Both the position numbers and the translations under genes were made by a program. Under the pieces are notes generated by a model. The model searched no databases. It had not been told where the DNA came from and saw only the letters and a list, made by a program, of their open reading frames with translations. A DNA stretch of 41,806 bases from an uncultured Bacteroides sp. (lineage in GTDB: Bacteria; Bacteroidota; Bacteroidia; Bacteroidales; Bacteroidaceae): the NCBI GenBank assembly GCA_934716785.1, contig CAKUYM010000008.1, forward strand, positions 1 through 41,806. The letters are read 5' to 3'. Below are positions 5,821-15,364 of the stretch, piece by piece (the stretch's first letter is position 1; the number at the start of each line of letters is the position of its first letter).

Positions 5821-6717
5821 ATGAAGAGATACTACTATATATATGGTTTAATAATCATTCTGACCTGCGTATTGGCAAGTTGCAACAATGATGAGGATGT
5901 GGATACGGCACACAGCATCTTTTCAACAGAAGAGGTGGAGCGTTCTGCGTTTGATAAATGGATACTGAACAACTATACCAATGTATATAATATCGCATTG
6001 AAGTATCGTATGGAAGACAACGAGAGCGATATGACTCATGTGCTGATACCGGCGGACTACACAAAATCTGTCATTCTGGCCAAGATTGTCAAGCATGTGT
6101 GGCTGGAAGCCTACGATGAAGTTACGGGGAATCCTAAATTTTTATGTCAGTATGTACCCCGAACAATCCATTTTATCGGTTCGCCCGCCTATGAGGACAA
6201 TGGGACAATGGTGCTGGGAACGGCAGAAGGTGGTATGAAAATCACTCTCTACAATGTAAATGACATTGATCCGGACTACATTGACATGGATGTGTTAAAC
6301 GAATACTATTTTGTAACTATGCATCATGAGTTCGCTCATATCCTGCACCAGACTAAAAACTACGATCCTGCATTCGACCGTATCACAGAAAATGCTTATA
6401 TCGGAAATGACTGGTATATGACCAGAGACGAAGAGGCATGGCAACAAGGATTTATCGCCCCTTACGCCATGAGTGAGCCGCGTGAGGATTTCGTGGAAAA
6501 CATTGCAATATACGTAACTCATACCGCTGCTTATTGGGAGAATATACTTGACAATGCCGGAGAGCAGGGCCGGGCACTTATCCAGCAAAAATTCGACATA
6601 ATATACAACTACATGGAACAAACATGGGGAATTAATCTGGATGATTTGCGTGAAATTGTCTTGCGTCGCCAAAATGAAATAACAGAGGGCAAAATCGATT
6701 TAAGTGTCATAGAATAA
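5821..6717 (+). CDS. Putative zinc metallopeptidase lipoprotein of a SusD operon
   Basis: A 298-residue lipoprotein (signal peptide with lipobox LASC, Cys21). The zinc motif HEFAHILH (residues 169-176) gives HExxH plus a third His three residues on; EDFVE (222-226) probably adds the downstream acidic residue seen in this family. Such proteins are annotated in Bacteroidetes as substrate-import-associated zinc metallohydrolases and lie next to SusC/SusD pairs. It starts 21 bp after SusD behind a strong AGGAGG site. It likely works at the cell surface, trimming or holding peptide substrates for the importer; the substrate is not known. Confidence 0.82.
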   Translation: MKRYYYIYGLIIILTCVLASCNNDEDVDTAHSIFSTEEVERSAFDKWILNNYTNVYNIALKYRMEDNESDMTHVLIPADYTKSVILAKIVKHVWLEAYDEVTGNPKFLCQYVPRTIHFIGSPAYEDNGTMVLGTAEGGMKITLYNVNDIDPDYIDMDVLNEYYFVTMHHEFAHILHQTKNYDPAFDRITENAYIGNDWYMTRDEEAWQQGFIAPYAMSEPREDFVENIAIYVTHTAAYWENILDNAGEQGRALIQQKFDIIYNYMEQTWGINLDDLREIVLRRQNEITEGKIDLSVIE

Positions 6718-6719
6718 AA

Positions 6720-8066
6720 ATGAAGATTATGAAGAAATACTTATCAATATACATACTGTTGGTATTAGCAAGTATCGGATTGCAGTCCTGTCTTTTTTCC
6801 GAGGAGGATGTGTTCGATGAGTCATCTGCCAATAGAGCTACAGCTGATGTGTCTAAATGCCAGGAAATCCTGAAAGAGGCTCCCAATGGTTGGAAACTTG
6901 AATATTACGTGGGTGACAATTACTCTTCCGGAGCAATAACTTTCCTGATGAAATTCGACGGCACGCAAGTGCAGATTGCTTGCGAAGGTGGAACGGACGA
7001 TTATGTGCCCGGTGACAAGAAGACTTCGCTTTATCAAGTGAAGACGGAACAAAGCACAATGCTTACTTTCGACACATACAATCCCTTGCTCCATTCGTTC
7101 TCTGCACCGTTGGGGATGAACATAAACCTGGAGGGCGATTATGAATTCATTATATTGGAGGCATCTCCGGAGAAAATAATCTTGCAAGGCAAGAAATATA
7201 AGAATATAATGGAAATGACCCCGATGCCTGAGGACGAGCCTTGGTCTACTTATCTCAAGAACGTGATACATGTTGAGAATGATGCATTCTTGAATACTTA
7301 TAACCTGCAAAAGGGAGGAGAGACACTGAAAGTCTTTAAAAAGGCTTCGGGCACGCTAAGCATCTTCGATGTATATGATGACGCCGAGGCTGGAGAAGCG
7401 AGTGAATCATTGGCATATGTCTATACGGACAAGGGACTGAAGTTGCGCACTCCCTATGTGATTAATAATATATCGGTACAACACTTTACATGGAGTACGC
7501 TGACTCGGAAATTCACCTGTACCGATGAAGGAGCTACCGATATAACTCTCAATGAGTTCTATCCGGAAGGATACTTTCAATATAGTGACTTTATCGGTGA
7601 CTATATATTAGGCTTCAACAGTTATATGACAGGAAGCGGATATACGGAAACGTCAATTACTCCGTTGGTAGAAGGCGAGAGCTATACTCTTTCATTGCCG
7701 TTGACTTACTTCAGAATCAATATTGACGTTACTCTGAAATATGATAAAGGAAACGGACAGATAGTACTCGATTCACAGGACCTTGGGTTAAACTCAATGT
7801 TCCAGTATTATTTTGCTGTTGCTGCCGGGGTGGAAGGATATGCACATCCGGAAATAAGCATTATATCTCGGTTGCGTAATGGACTGATCAGTCAGGTAGA
7901 AAGTACAGAGCCATTCGGTTTCTATTTTGTAGACAAGATTTCTCAGACGAACTCTGCTCTTTTAGTTTGGGCCTATTCATCTGCCAATTATTCAGATAGC
8001 ACAATGGCCGGATACATTGAATACTTCAGATATCTCATGCTGAAAAAGAAAATAGAGGAAGAATAA
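6720..8066 (+). CDS. DUF4302 surface lipoprotein
   Basis: A 448-residue predicted lipoprotein with LQSC lipobox (Cys24 from this start; a second ATG at 6729 is equally possible). The segment after it (ILKEAPNGWKLEYYVGD, then FLMKFDG) is the DUF4302 signature. The rest is beta-rich without catalytic motifs. It begins 2 bp after the metallopeptidase stop, so the genes are co-transcribed. DUF4302 proteins recur beside SusC/SusD and zinc metallopeptidases, which suggests an accessory binding or structural part of the importer at the cell surface. Confidence 0.8.
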   Translation: MKIMKKYLSIYILLVLASIGLQSCLFSEEDVFDESSANRATADVSKCQEILKEAPNGWKLEYYVGDNYSSGAITFLMKFDGTQVQIACEGGTDDYVPGDKKTSLYQVKTEQSTMLTFDTYNPLLHSFSAPLGMNINLEGDYEFIILEASPEKIILQGKKYKNIMEMTPMPEDEPWSTYLKNVIHVENDAFLNTYNLQKGGETLKVFKKASGTLSIFDVYDDAEAGEASESLAYVYTDKGLKLRTPYVINNISVQHFTWSTLTRKFTCTDEGATDITLNEFYPEGYFQYSDFIGDYILGFNSYMTGSGYTETSITPLVEGESYTLSLPLTYFRINIDVTLKYDKGNGQIVLDSQDLGLNSMFQYYFAVAAGVEGYAHPEISIISRLRNGLISQVESTEPFGFYFVDKISQTNSALLVWAYSSANYSDSTMAGYIEYFRYLMLKKKIEEE

Positions 8067-8083
8067 ATAGATTTATAGAAAGT

Positions 8084-9130
8084 ATGAAGAAGATATATTT
8101 TAACATAGTGGTCATTGTCCTTTGCATGACAATGATGACAGGATGTAGCAGTGATGAGAATGTTCCGGCATCCGACTTGCAAGTTTTGGCGTCCGAAACC
8201 AATATGGATGCCACAGGTGGCAAAGGGTATGTAGAAATCAGTTCATCAAAAATGGTCAGTGCCCGCTTGGTGGATGACACGGACTGGTGTAGCATTGAAG
8301 AAATAACCGACAATAAGATTACGTTCAATACCCAGCCCAACTATGGCTATTCCGGCCGTTCGAGCCAGTTGGTTATCACCGACGGTATCAAGGAGGAAAA
8401 ACTCACCGTGACACAATCCGGAGCCGTCTTTGTCTTTGAAGACAGCAAATGGATACAGCGTGTCACAAACGATGCGACGACTTTGCACGTTAAACAATAT
8501 GGCTCTTTCCCTTGTGTCGTAAACATACCGGAGGAAGCCAGCAGTTGGTTGTCGTATAAAGAGGATGAGAATGGCAAAGGTGGAACATTTGCAATAACAC
8601 AGAATACATCCAACAGCATCCGTGCCGCTAAAGTTACGGTAACTAATGGTGACCGGAATTTTGAATATCAGATACTCCAATATGAGGTAGATGATATGTT
8701 GGGAACATGGCAGGGACAATATACCCAGGACTTTCAGAAATATTATGGTCTGAAGGATGTGACGATTACTAAAGATGAAAATGGCATTTACTCTGTAGCG
8801 AACCTTGTCTATGGTCAGTCTTTTACATTGAAAGGACTGGCGGAGAATAATACATTGACATTTGAAGCCGGTCAGTATCTCGGAAAGTTGTATGACACAT
8901 TCTATTTAGGCTTGGCTATACAAGACACTCAGGGCGAAATGCATGAGGCTGATTATAAGATAGGACTTGGTCCTGTTATATTATCTGATGGAACGGTCAG
9001 CTTGATGTTTGACGACACATTAGGGGAATATCCTTCGCTTGCTTTTTACTTCGTAGCATATATTGATGAGTTTCTTGACGAAGCTTATGCAAGCGCCTAT
9101 GTATTTGCAAATTGTCTACTATACAAATAG
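8084..9130 (+). CDS. BACON-domain lipoprotein
   Basis: A 348-residue lipoprotein (lipobox MTGC, Cys21). Residues about 30-110 form a BACON-type domain (VEISSSKMVSARLVDDTDWC, ending KLTVTQSG), and about 115-205 a second, more divergent copy ending FEYQILQYEV. The C-terminal 140 residues (LGTWQGQYT onwards) are beta-rich and may be a calycin-like barrel. BACON domains are Ig-like modules of Bacteroidetes surface proteins, used as spacers or ligand binders. It sits 18 bp after the DUF4302 gene in the same operon. Confidence 0.75.
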   Translation: MKKIYFNIVVIVLCMTMMTGCSSDENVPASDLQVLASETNMDATGGKGYVEISSSKMVSARLVDDTDWCSIEEITDNKITFNTQPNYGYSGRSSQLVITDGIKEEKLTVTQSGAVFVFEDSKWIQRVTNDATTLHVKQYGSFPCVVNIPEEASSWLSYKEDENGKGGTFAITQNTSNSIRAAKVTVTNGDRNFEYQILQYEVDDMLGTWQGQYTQDFQKYYGLKDVTITKDENGIYSVANLVYGQSFTLKGLAENNTLTFEAGQYLGKLYDTFYLGLAIQDTQGEMHEADYKIGLGPVILSDGTVSLMFDDTLGEYPSLAFYFVAYIDEFLDEAYASAYVFANCLLYK

Positions 9131-9159
9131 AACTAAAAAACATTTAATTAAACACATTT

Positions 9160-11115
9160 ATGAGAAAAGACTTATTATTAGGGGTCGCTGTCGCCTCTTT
9201 GTTGGGATTGGCGGGTTGTAGCAGCGATGATGAGAACAAGACATGGGGTGTTTCTGCCCCCGATGCCGAACTTACGGTCTCTTTACCTTCGGACTTTGCA
9301 TGGAACAATGACTCGAAGATAGGACTTTATTGTGCACAAGCTTATGATAATGGTACAGTTGGGGTTACCAATAAAGCTATAGCTATCGCAAGCGGAGCCG
9401 GTACAAGCAATGCCGGACTTGCCAACTCCATTAAACCGGGTGAAGGGGCAAACAAACTCTATGCATATTATCCTTACAATGAAGCAGCCGGAGAGAATCC
9501 TGCTAAGATAAAAGTTAGCATACCTTCACTTCAAAAGCAGAATATGCTTGACCCTGTTCAGAGCACCAATGAATATTCATTCTTCTATGGAGCGCAAACT
9601 GCTACTCCGGTTGATGCCACTCCGATGGCTGCTACTATTGAAATGAAGAATTTATTCTGTGTATTGGAGTTTAATATAGGTACAGCTGCATTCGGAGTAG
9701 GTAAGCAATTGTCCGAAATCACTGTATCAACAGAAGAGGGTAAATTGGCAGGTGACTTTGACGTGAATCTGACAGCAGATAGGGTTGAAGCAAACGGCGA
9801 TGCCGATGCCTCTTATGCTTCTGCCAATTCTATCACTTTGCAAATGGAAGGAACTGCAGGAACATTGGCTGAGGCTCCTATCAAAGCACGCATTGCTATG
9901 AACCCGGCACAGTTGGAAGGCAAGCAGTTGAAGATCACTGTTAAGTTGGGTAATGATTCTTGGGAATTCACTGAAGACGGACGTAATTATTTAGCCAATA
10001 AAGTGTACTCTGTTGATTTGAATCTGACAGATCCTCCGGTGAATTTGAATGAGAAGGGATATTCAAACAGCTATATGGTAAATCTGCCCAATACTGCATA
10101 CAAGTTTGATGCGAAGGTACAAGGAAATGGTAAGGCTACTACAGGTATAACACCTGCATCTATCGCTCCGAAAGATGCCTTTATCGTATGGGAATCCAGC
10201 TCTGTACAGAATGGAGTTATCAAAGATGTTAAACTATCAGAGGATGGATTTGTTACATTCACTACTTCCGGCAGTATCGGTGGAAATGCTCTGATTGCTG
10301 TTACTGACGGTGTGCCGACAGAAGAATTCCCCAAAGGAACTATTTTGTGGAGCTGGCATATTTGGAGTACTGATTATGATATTTCACAAGATGCACCTGT
10401 TACTAATGCAGAAGGAACTCAATTCTATTTTATGAGAATTAACTTAGGCGCTTTGAGTGTTGCACCGGATGCTAATGGCTATGGATTGAAATATCAATGG
10501 GGACGTAAAGATCCATTCTTCTTTGATGGAATTCCTTCTGGCGGAGTGAAAACAGGTGTAGTGTCTGAGCTTATGTATGGATGGCAAGCTAACGTATATA
10601 CTCCGGAAGAAGGGGAAGGAGATTTGTCTTTGCATTATTCAATTGTGTTCCCTACAGCATTCTTCAAGGGTAGCTATGGAACAAGTAATGACTGGTATGG
10701 AGTAGGTGATGGCGAAGAAAACAGGAATAATAACTTGTGGGGGAATCCTGAAAATGGATTAGGAAATAAATCTATTTATGACCCCTGTCCGGTAGGATAT
10801 CGTGTACCGCCACAGGCTGCATACAACAAATTCAGTAAACCTACAGAATGGAAGTTTGAGAACAATGGTTGGAATTTCCCAACAGATAACGGAGAAAAGA
10901 TATTCTTTACAACAGCTTCCAGTTATTTAACTTTCAGTACAGGAGTTATGTCAACCGGTAGTTGGAGTGGAAAAACTGGATATTATTGGAGTAGCAGTAC
11001 AAATTCCAACACAAAGGTAAATGCATCAGCTTTAAGAATAGAATCAAGCTTTGTAAACAATAACCAAACCGTAAAAAGAGCATCTGGTGCTGCTGTGCGT
11101 TGCATCCGCGAATAA
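9160..11115 (+). CDS. Fimbrillin-like lipoprotein with C-terminal Fib-succ-major domain
   Basis: A 651-residue lipoprotein (lipobox LAGC, Cys20). Residues about 30-290 resemble the fimbrillin/Mfa-like fold (LYAYYPYNEAAGENPAKIKV, TIEMKNLFCVLEFNIG, VYSVDLNL). After a middle section, residues about 490-651 form a Fibrobacter-succinogenes major paralogous domain: YDPCPVGYRVP, YYWSSST and the ending AAVRCIRE. It is the last gene of the SusD operon, 29 bp after the BACON gene and followed by a hairpin. It is probably a surface adhesin or binding protein. The C-terminal fold is one DGRs use as a target elsewhere, but I see no match between it and the repeat at the window start. Confidence 0.78.
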   Translation: MRKDLLLGVAVASLLGLAGCSSDDENKTWGVSAPDAELTVSLPSDFAWNNDSKIGLYCAQAYDNGTVGVTNKAIAIASGAGTSNAGLANSIKPGEGANKLYAYYPYNEAAGENPAKIKVSIPSLQKQNMLDPVQSTNEYSFFYGAQTATPVDATPMAATIEMKNLFCVLEFNIGTAAFGVGKQLSEITVSTEEGKLAGDFDVNLTADRVEANGDADASYASANSITLQMEGTAGTLAEAPIKARIAMNPAQLEGKQLKITVKLGNDSWEFTEDGRNYLANKVYSVDLNLTDPPVNLNEKGYSNSYMVNLPNTAYKFDAKVQGNGKATTGITPASIAPKDAFIVWESSSVQNGVIKDVKLSEDGFVTFTTSGSIGGNALIAVTDGVPTEEFPKGTILWSWHIWSTDYDISQDAPVTNAEGTQFYFMRINLGALSVAPDANGYGLKYQWGRKDPFFFDGIPSGGVKTGVVSELMYGWQANVYTPEEGEGDLSLHYSIVFPTAFFKGSYGTSNDWYGVGDGEENRNNNLWGNPENGLGNKSIYDPCPVGYRVPPQAAYNKFSKPTEWKFENNGWNFPTDNGEKIFFTTASSYLTFSTGVMSTGSWSGKTGYYWSSSTNSNTKVNASALRIESSFVNNNQTVKRASGAAVRCIRE

Positions 11116-11151
11116 ATCTCTCTCTTAGATATTAATTTGCATTAATGAATG

Positions 11152-11188
11152 GAAGAGTCGTCTCCGTAAGGAAGCGGCTCTTCTCTAT
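11152..11188 (+). terminator. Hairpin after the SusD operon
   Basis: GAAGAGTCG (11152-11160) pairs with CGGCTCTTC (11175-11183) with one G-U pair; a weak pyrimidine tract follows. It sits 37 bp after the fimbrillin-like gene. The rest of 11189-11353 holds only the promoter of rnr. Confidence 0.5.
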
Positions 11189-11317
11189 ATCCCCCATCAG
11201 CCTGCCCCATTAACAAAATCTACAATACTGTAACACCTCTTTTATTACAAAACATAAAATGCAAGACGACACTGCTATTTTTCTCTCTTCAAAGTTTTTA
11301 TAAGTAAAATAATCCTA

Positions 11318-11325
11318 TATCTTTG
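11318..11325 (+). promoter_or_regulatory. -7 element of rnr
   Basis: TATCTTTG fits TAnnTTTG, 28 bp before the rnr ATG. The -33 region is A/T-rich without a clear TTG. Confidence 0.5.
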
Positions 11326-11353
11326 TAGCTACATATTTTTAAAATATCACATT

Positions 11354-13510
11354 ATGGCGAAAAAGAAAGATAAGAAAGAGAAAAAGGCCGGCAAAAGAAT
11401 GAACAAAAAAGAGCTGGCTGCATTGTTAATAAACTTTTTCCATGCCAAATCCAATGAGACTCTAAGCATGAAGTACATTTTCTCGGAATTGCGCCTTACT
11501 ACCCATCCGCAGAAAATGCTATGCGTTGATATATTGCATGACCTTTTAGATGACGATTATATCAGTGAAATCGAGAAAGGCAAATTCCGTCTCAACAACC
11601 ACGGAACAGAGATGATAGGTACTTTCCAACGGAAGAGCAACGGTAAAAACTCGTTTATTCCTGAAGGAGGGGGCGAACCTATATTTGTGGCCGAACGTAA
11701 TTCGGCACACGCCATGAACAACGATAAGGTGAAGATTGCCTTCTATGCCAAACGAAAACACAGAGAAGCTGAAGGGGAAGTTATAGAAATATTGGAACGT
11801 GCCAACGATACTTTCATTGGTACCTTGGAAGTTGCCAAGTCATACGCATTCTTAGTGACGGAAAACCGTACACTTGCCAATGACATCTTCATCCCGAAAG
11901 ATAAACTGAAAGGTGGGAAGACGGGTGACAAGGCAATCGTAAAAGTGACTGAATGGCCTGATAAGGCAAAGAATCCCATCGGACAAGTGATAGATATATT
12001 GGGCAAGGCCGGTGATAACACTACTGAAATGCATGCCATTCTTGCTGAATTCGGTCTGCCGTATGTATATCCGAAGGCGGTAGAGACTGCCGCCGATAAG
12101 ATTCCGGCAGAGATTACGCCCGAAGAAATCGCTCAACGTGAAGACTTCCGCAAGGTTACTACTTTCACTATCGACCCGAAAGACGCCAAAGATTTTGATG
12201 ATGCGCTTTCCATCCGCCCCATCAAAAATGGACTGTGGGAAGTAGGCGTACACATTGCCGATGTGACCCATTATGTGAAAGAAGGCGGAATCATCGACAA
12301 GGAAGCTGAGAAACGGGCGACTTCCGTCTATCTCGTAGACCGCACCATCCCGATGCTTCCCGAGCGCTTGTGCAACTTCATCTGTTCACTACGTCCGAAC
12401 GAAGAGAAACTCGCTTTCTCCGTTATCTTTGATATCAATGAAAAGGGAGAAGTCAAGGATTCACGCATCGTACATACGGTAATCAATTCCGACCGCCGCT
12501 TCACATACGAAGAAGCGCAACAGGTTATTGAAACCAAAGAGGGCGACTTCAAGGAAGAAATACTTATGTTGGATACCATTGCAAAATCGCTCCGTGAGAA
12601 ACGGTTTGCTGCGGGAGCCATCAACTTCGACCGTTATGAAGTGAAGTTTGAAATTGATGAGAAGGGAAAACCTATCAGTGTTTATTTCAAAGAATCAAAA
12701 GATGCCAACAAGCTCGTAGAGGAATTCATGTTGCTTGCCAATAGGACCGTAGCGGAAAAGGTAGGTCGCGTGCCCAAGAATAAGAAGCCGAAGGTATTTC
12801 CTTACCGTATCCACGATCTGCCCGATCCGGAAAAGTTGGAGAACCTGTCGCAGTTCATTGCCCGTTTTGGGTATAAAGTGCGTACAAGCGGGAGTAAGAC
12901 GGATATTTCAAAATCCATCAACCACTTACTGGACGACATTCACGGAAAGAAGGAAGAGAACCTGATAGAAACCGTGTCCATCCGTGCCATGCAGAAAGCG
13001 CGTTATTCCACTCATAATATCGGCCATTACGGGTTGGCATTCGAATATTATACCCATTTTACTTCACCTATCCGCCGATTCCCGGATATGATGGTGCACC
13101 GTCTGCTCACGAAGTATCTGGCGGGCGGGCGCAGTGTATCGGAAGCTAAATATGAAAGCTTGTGTGACCATAGCTCAAACATGGAGCAGATTGCAGCCAA
13201 CGCCGAGCGAGCTTCCATCAAATACAAGCAGGTGGAATTTATGGGCGAACGGTTAGGACAGGTGTATGACGGTGTTATCTCCGGTGTCACCGAGTGGGGG
13301 TTGTACGTTGAACTGAATGAAAACAAGTGCGAAGGTCTTGTTCCCGTCCGTGACTTGGATGATGATTACTACGAATTCGATGAAAAGAATTATTGCTTGC
13401 GCGGGCGTCGCAAGAATAAGACATATAGTCTGGGAGATGCTATCACCGTCCGTGTGGCACGTGCTAATCTTGAAAAGAAACAATTGGATTTCGAACTGAT
13501 AGAGAAATAA
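11354..13510 (+). CDS. rnr: Ribonuclease R (3'-5' exoribonuclease)
   Basis: A 718-residue cytoplasmic RNase II/R-family exonuclease that degrades structured RNA. It has a Lys-rich N-terminus, a winged-helix-like segment (about 18-80), cold-shock-type OB domains (about 85-230), the RNB catalytic domain starting near residue 270 with DPKDAKDFDDALS (the acidic metal-binding cluster), YSTHNIGHYGLAF and FTSPIRRFPDM later, and a C-terminal S1 domain (about 635-715: GQVYDGVISGVTEWGLYVEL). All expected parts are present. The next gene follows after 4 bp, so the two are probably co-transcribed. Confidence 0.95.
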   Translation: MAKKKDKKEKKAGKRMNKKELAALLINFFHAKSNETLSMKYIFSELRLTTHPQKMLCVDILHDLLDDDYISEIEKGKFRLNNHGTEMIGTFQRKSNGKNSFIPEGGGEPIFVAERNSAHAMNNDKVKIAFYAKRKHREAEGEVIEILERANDTFIGTLEVAKSYAFLVTENRTLANDIFIPKDKLKGGKTGDKAIVKVTEWPDKAKNPIGQVIDILGKAGDNTTEMHAILAEFGLPYVYPKAVETAADKIPAEITPEEIAQREDFRKVTTFTIDPKDAKDFDDALSIRPIKNGLWEVGVHIADVTHYVKEGGIIDKEAEKRATSVYLVDRTIPMLPERLCNFICSLRPNEEKLAFSVIFDINEKGEVKDSRIVHTVINSDRRFTYEEAQQVIETKEGDFKEEILMLDTIAKSLREKRFAAGAINFDRYEVKFEIDEKGKPISVYFKESKDANKLVEEFMLLANRTVAEKVGRVPKNKKPKVFPYRIHDLPDPEKLENLSQFIARFGYKVRTSGSKTDISKSINHLLDDIHGKKEENLIETVSIRAMQKARYSTHNIGHYGLAFEYYTHFTSPIRRFPDMMVHRLLTKYLAGGRSVSEAKYESLCDHSSNMEQIAANAERASIKYKQVEFMGERLGQVYDGVISGVTEWGLYVELNENKCEGLVPVRDLDDDYYEFDEKNYCLRGRRKNKTYSLGDAITVRVARANLEKKQLDFELIEK

Positions 13511-13514
13511 ATCT

Positions 13515-13994
13515 ATGAAAACCTTTATCATTGAAGACAAACAAAGAATGGAATCCATTATCTTTCACTGCGATGCCTGCTTTGTGGGCATCACAGACTT
13601 GGAAGGCAATCCATACGTGGTTCCGATGAACTTCGGGTATGAGGAGGGCACTATCTATCTTCACTCCGGCCCCGAAGGCGGCAAAGTGAGGATGCTCGAG
13701 CACAACAATCATGTCTGCATCACTTTCAGCCAAGGTCATGAGCTTGTCTATCAACATGAGAAAATGGCTTGCAGCTACAGTATGCGCTCCGAAAGTGTCA
13801 TGTGTCGTGGAAAGGTGGAGTTCATCGAGGATATGGAGGAAAAACGTAAGGCACTGGACATCATTATGCATCATTATACGAATAATGAATTCGGTTATTC
13901 CGATCCGGCTGTCCGTAATGTCAAGGTATGGAAAGTATGGGTGGAGCAGATGACCGGAAAGATATTCGGCCTACGGGCTAACGAGAAGCCATAA
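13515..13994 (+). CDS. Pyridoxamine-5'-phosphate-oxidase-like flavoprotein (NimA-like family)
   Basis: A 159-residue split-barrel protein. GNPYVVPMNFGYEEGTIYLH (residues about 35-54) and KVRMLEHNNHVCITF (59-73) are the FMN-binding core typical of PPOX-family proteins related to 5-nitroimidazole reductases; MACSYSMRSESVMCRGKVE follows. It likely binds FMN and reduces a small molecule, but the substrate is unknown and family membership alone does not imply nitroimidazole resistance. It lies 4 bp after rnr. Its stop codon lies inside the loop of a terminator-like hairpin. Confidence 0.82.
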   Translation: MKTFIIEDKQRMESIIFHCDACFVGITDLEGNPYVVPMNFGYEEGTIYLHSGPEGGKVRMLEHNNHVCITFSQGHELVYQHEKMACSYSMRSESVMCRGKVEFIEDMEEKRKALDIIMHHYTNNEFGYSDPAVRNVKVWKVWVEQMTGKIFGLRANEKP

Positions 13995-14007
13995 AGAGGC
14001 TTCTCGT
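13981..14007. terminator. Hairpin spanning the stop codon between convergent genes
   Basis: ACGAGAAGCC (13981-13990) pairs perfectly with 13998-14007; the TAA stop lies in the 7-nt loop. A T-rich stretch follows (14014-14026). It separates the rnr transcript from the oppositely oriented cysK. Confidence 0.6.
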
Positions 14008-14063
14008 ACCTTGTTTATGTTTTTTTCTCTCTCTATCTTCTTTGTTTTTTCTCTCTGTCTGCC

Positions 14064-15011
14064 TTACAAAGGATATTCTTCGAAAGCATATAAAATGGTA
14101 GACAAGTATCGTTCTCCCGTATCAGGTAATAATGCAACAATCGTTTTTCCCTCATTTTCGGGACGTTTTGCTAATTCCGTAGCGGCATATACTGCTGCCC
14201 CTGAAGAGATTCCGACCAGCAGTCCTTCCTGCTTCGCCAATTCGCGGCTTGTGCGGATGGCGTCATCATTTTGCACCGGAATGACCTCGTCTATGACGGA
14301 AGCCTTGTAATTTTTCGGCACAAAGCCTGCGCCGATTCCTTGAATCTTGTGTGGTCCGGGCTTTCCACCGGACAGTACGGGAGAAGCAGATGGTTCCACA
14401 GCAACTATTTTTATAGCCGGATTATGCTGTTTCAATGCTTCGCCTACACCGCTTACCGTTCCACCGGTACCTACTCCTGCCACGAAAAGATCTACTTTTC
14501 CATCGGTATCTTTCCATATTTCCTGACCGGTCGTACGCAGATGAGTAGCGGGATTGGCGGGGTTCTCAAACTGTTGCAAAATAACAGCTCCCGGAGTCGC
14601 ATTTTTCAATTCCTCCGCTTTGGATATGGCGCCTTTCATTCCATCCGCACCGGGTGTCAACACTAATTCCGCTCCCAAGGCTTTCAGGAGATTACGACGT
14701 TCGATACTCATCGTATCGGGCATGGTTAATATCAGTTTGTATCCTTTGGCTGCGGCCACGAAAGCCAGTCCTACTCCGGTATTCCCACTGGTGGGCTCAA
14801 TAATGGTAGCCCCCGGTTGCAATACGCCTTTCGTCTCAGCATCTTCAATCATTGCCAATGCTACGCGGTCTTTTACGCTCCCCGCAGGATTAAAGTATTC
14901 GAGCTTCACTACCAGACGTGCTTTCAGTCCGTTACTTTTGTTATAGTTACTGAGTTCCAATAACGGGGTGTTACCCACTAAATCCGTCAATCTTTTTGCT
15001 ACCTTTTCCAT
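14064..15011 (-). CDS. cysK: Cysteine synthase A (O-acetylserine sulfhydrylase)
   Basis: A 315-residue PLP enzyme that makes cysteine from O-acetylserine and sulfide. The PLP lysine lies in NPAGSVKDR (Lys47); the substrate loop [11 protein letters not shown] (about 74-84), phosphate-cup [10 protein letters not shown] (about 178-187) and late [10 protein letters not shown] are all present. Length and motifs fit CysK/CysM, and TSGNTG favours the CysK type. It is a single-gene unit, convergent with the flavoprotein gene and divergent from the Rpn gene. A perfect palindrome lies upstream of its promoter. Confidence 0.94.
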   Translation of the reverse strand: MEKVAKRLTDLVGNTPLLELSNYNKSNGLKARLVVKLEYFNPAGSVKDRVALAMIEDAETKGVLQPGATIIEPTSGNTGVGLAFVAAAKGYKLILTMPDTMSIERRNLLKALGAELVLTPGADGMKGAISKAEELKNATPGAVILQQFENPANPATHLRTTGQEIWKDTDGKVDLFVAGVGTGGTVSGVGEALKQHNPAIKIVAVEPSASPVLSGGKPGPHKIQGIGAGFVPKNYKASVIDEVIPVQNDDAIRTSRELAKQEGLLVGISSGAAVYAATELAKRPENEGKTIVALLPDTGERYLSTILYAFEEYPL

Positions 15012-15072
15012 ATGCGTCTATTTTTTAATATGTCTATTTTTTATCTCTAAATACTTATGCTTTATGATGTTA

Positions 15073-15080
15073 CAAAGGTA
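15073..15080 (-). promoter_or_regulatory. -7 element of cysK
   Basis: On the reverse strand this reads TACCTTTG, matching TAnnTTTG, about 60 bp before the cysK ATG. The -33 match is weak. Confidence 0.5.
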
Positions 15081-15103
15081 GTGCGGATTCTGCTCCGGGG
15101 AAA

Positions 15104-15119
15104 TACCATATATATGGTA
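15104..15119. promoter_or_regulatory. Perfect 16-bp palindrome upstream of cysK, candidate operator
   Basis: TACCATATATATGGTA is a perfect dyad placed where the cysK -33 region would begin; a further half site ATACCA follows at 15124-15129. The rest of the divergent region 15012-15364 holds the two promoters and otherwise A/T-rich sequence without a gene. Confidence 0.45.
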
Positions 15120-15305
15120 AATTCATACCACATACATACTATCTGTTTTTTTCTGCATGATGATAAACATCTGTTACACTATAGTTCGAATTCATGTAAA
15201 GGGTGTAAGAAATGTATAAGTAAAATAATCTTCTAACATACCCGTCTTGTGTGATAATTGATTATCCTACAGGTAAATAAATAAAGAGAATACATCCCAT
15301 TCTTC

Positions 15306-15335
15306 TTGTTTTTCAATGTAAAAGCTATATCTTTG
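15306..15335 (+). promoter_or_regulatory. Promoter of the Rpn-family gene
   Basis: TTG at 15306-15308 and TATCTTTG at 15328-15335 are separated by 19 bp, the canonical Bacteroides -33/-7 spacing. AAAAAGGAGA before the ATG is a good ribosome-binding site. Confidence 0.65.
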
Positions 15336-15364
15336 TTATATTCTAAATTAAAAAGGAGACAATC

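Noticed and set aside
10900..11115. Second variable repeat of the DGR in the Fib-succ-major domain of the fimbrillin-like protein
   Set aside because: The fold is a known DGR target type, but its sequence shares no recognisable stretch with the AAY repeat at 1-113, and it belongs to the host operon.
11299..11314. 16-nt match TATAAGTAAAATAATC shared with 15215-15230
   Set aside because: A/T-rich and found at different positions relative to the promoters, so chance similarity is the simplest explanation.
13515..13994. Nitroimidazole-resistance gene nim
   Set aside because: Only general PPOX/NimA-like fold features are visible; many such flavoproteins do not confer resistance.
14011..14946. 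Forward open frames over cysK
   Set aside because: They are shadows of the clearly coding reverse-strand cysteine synthase.
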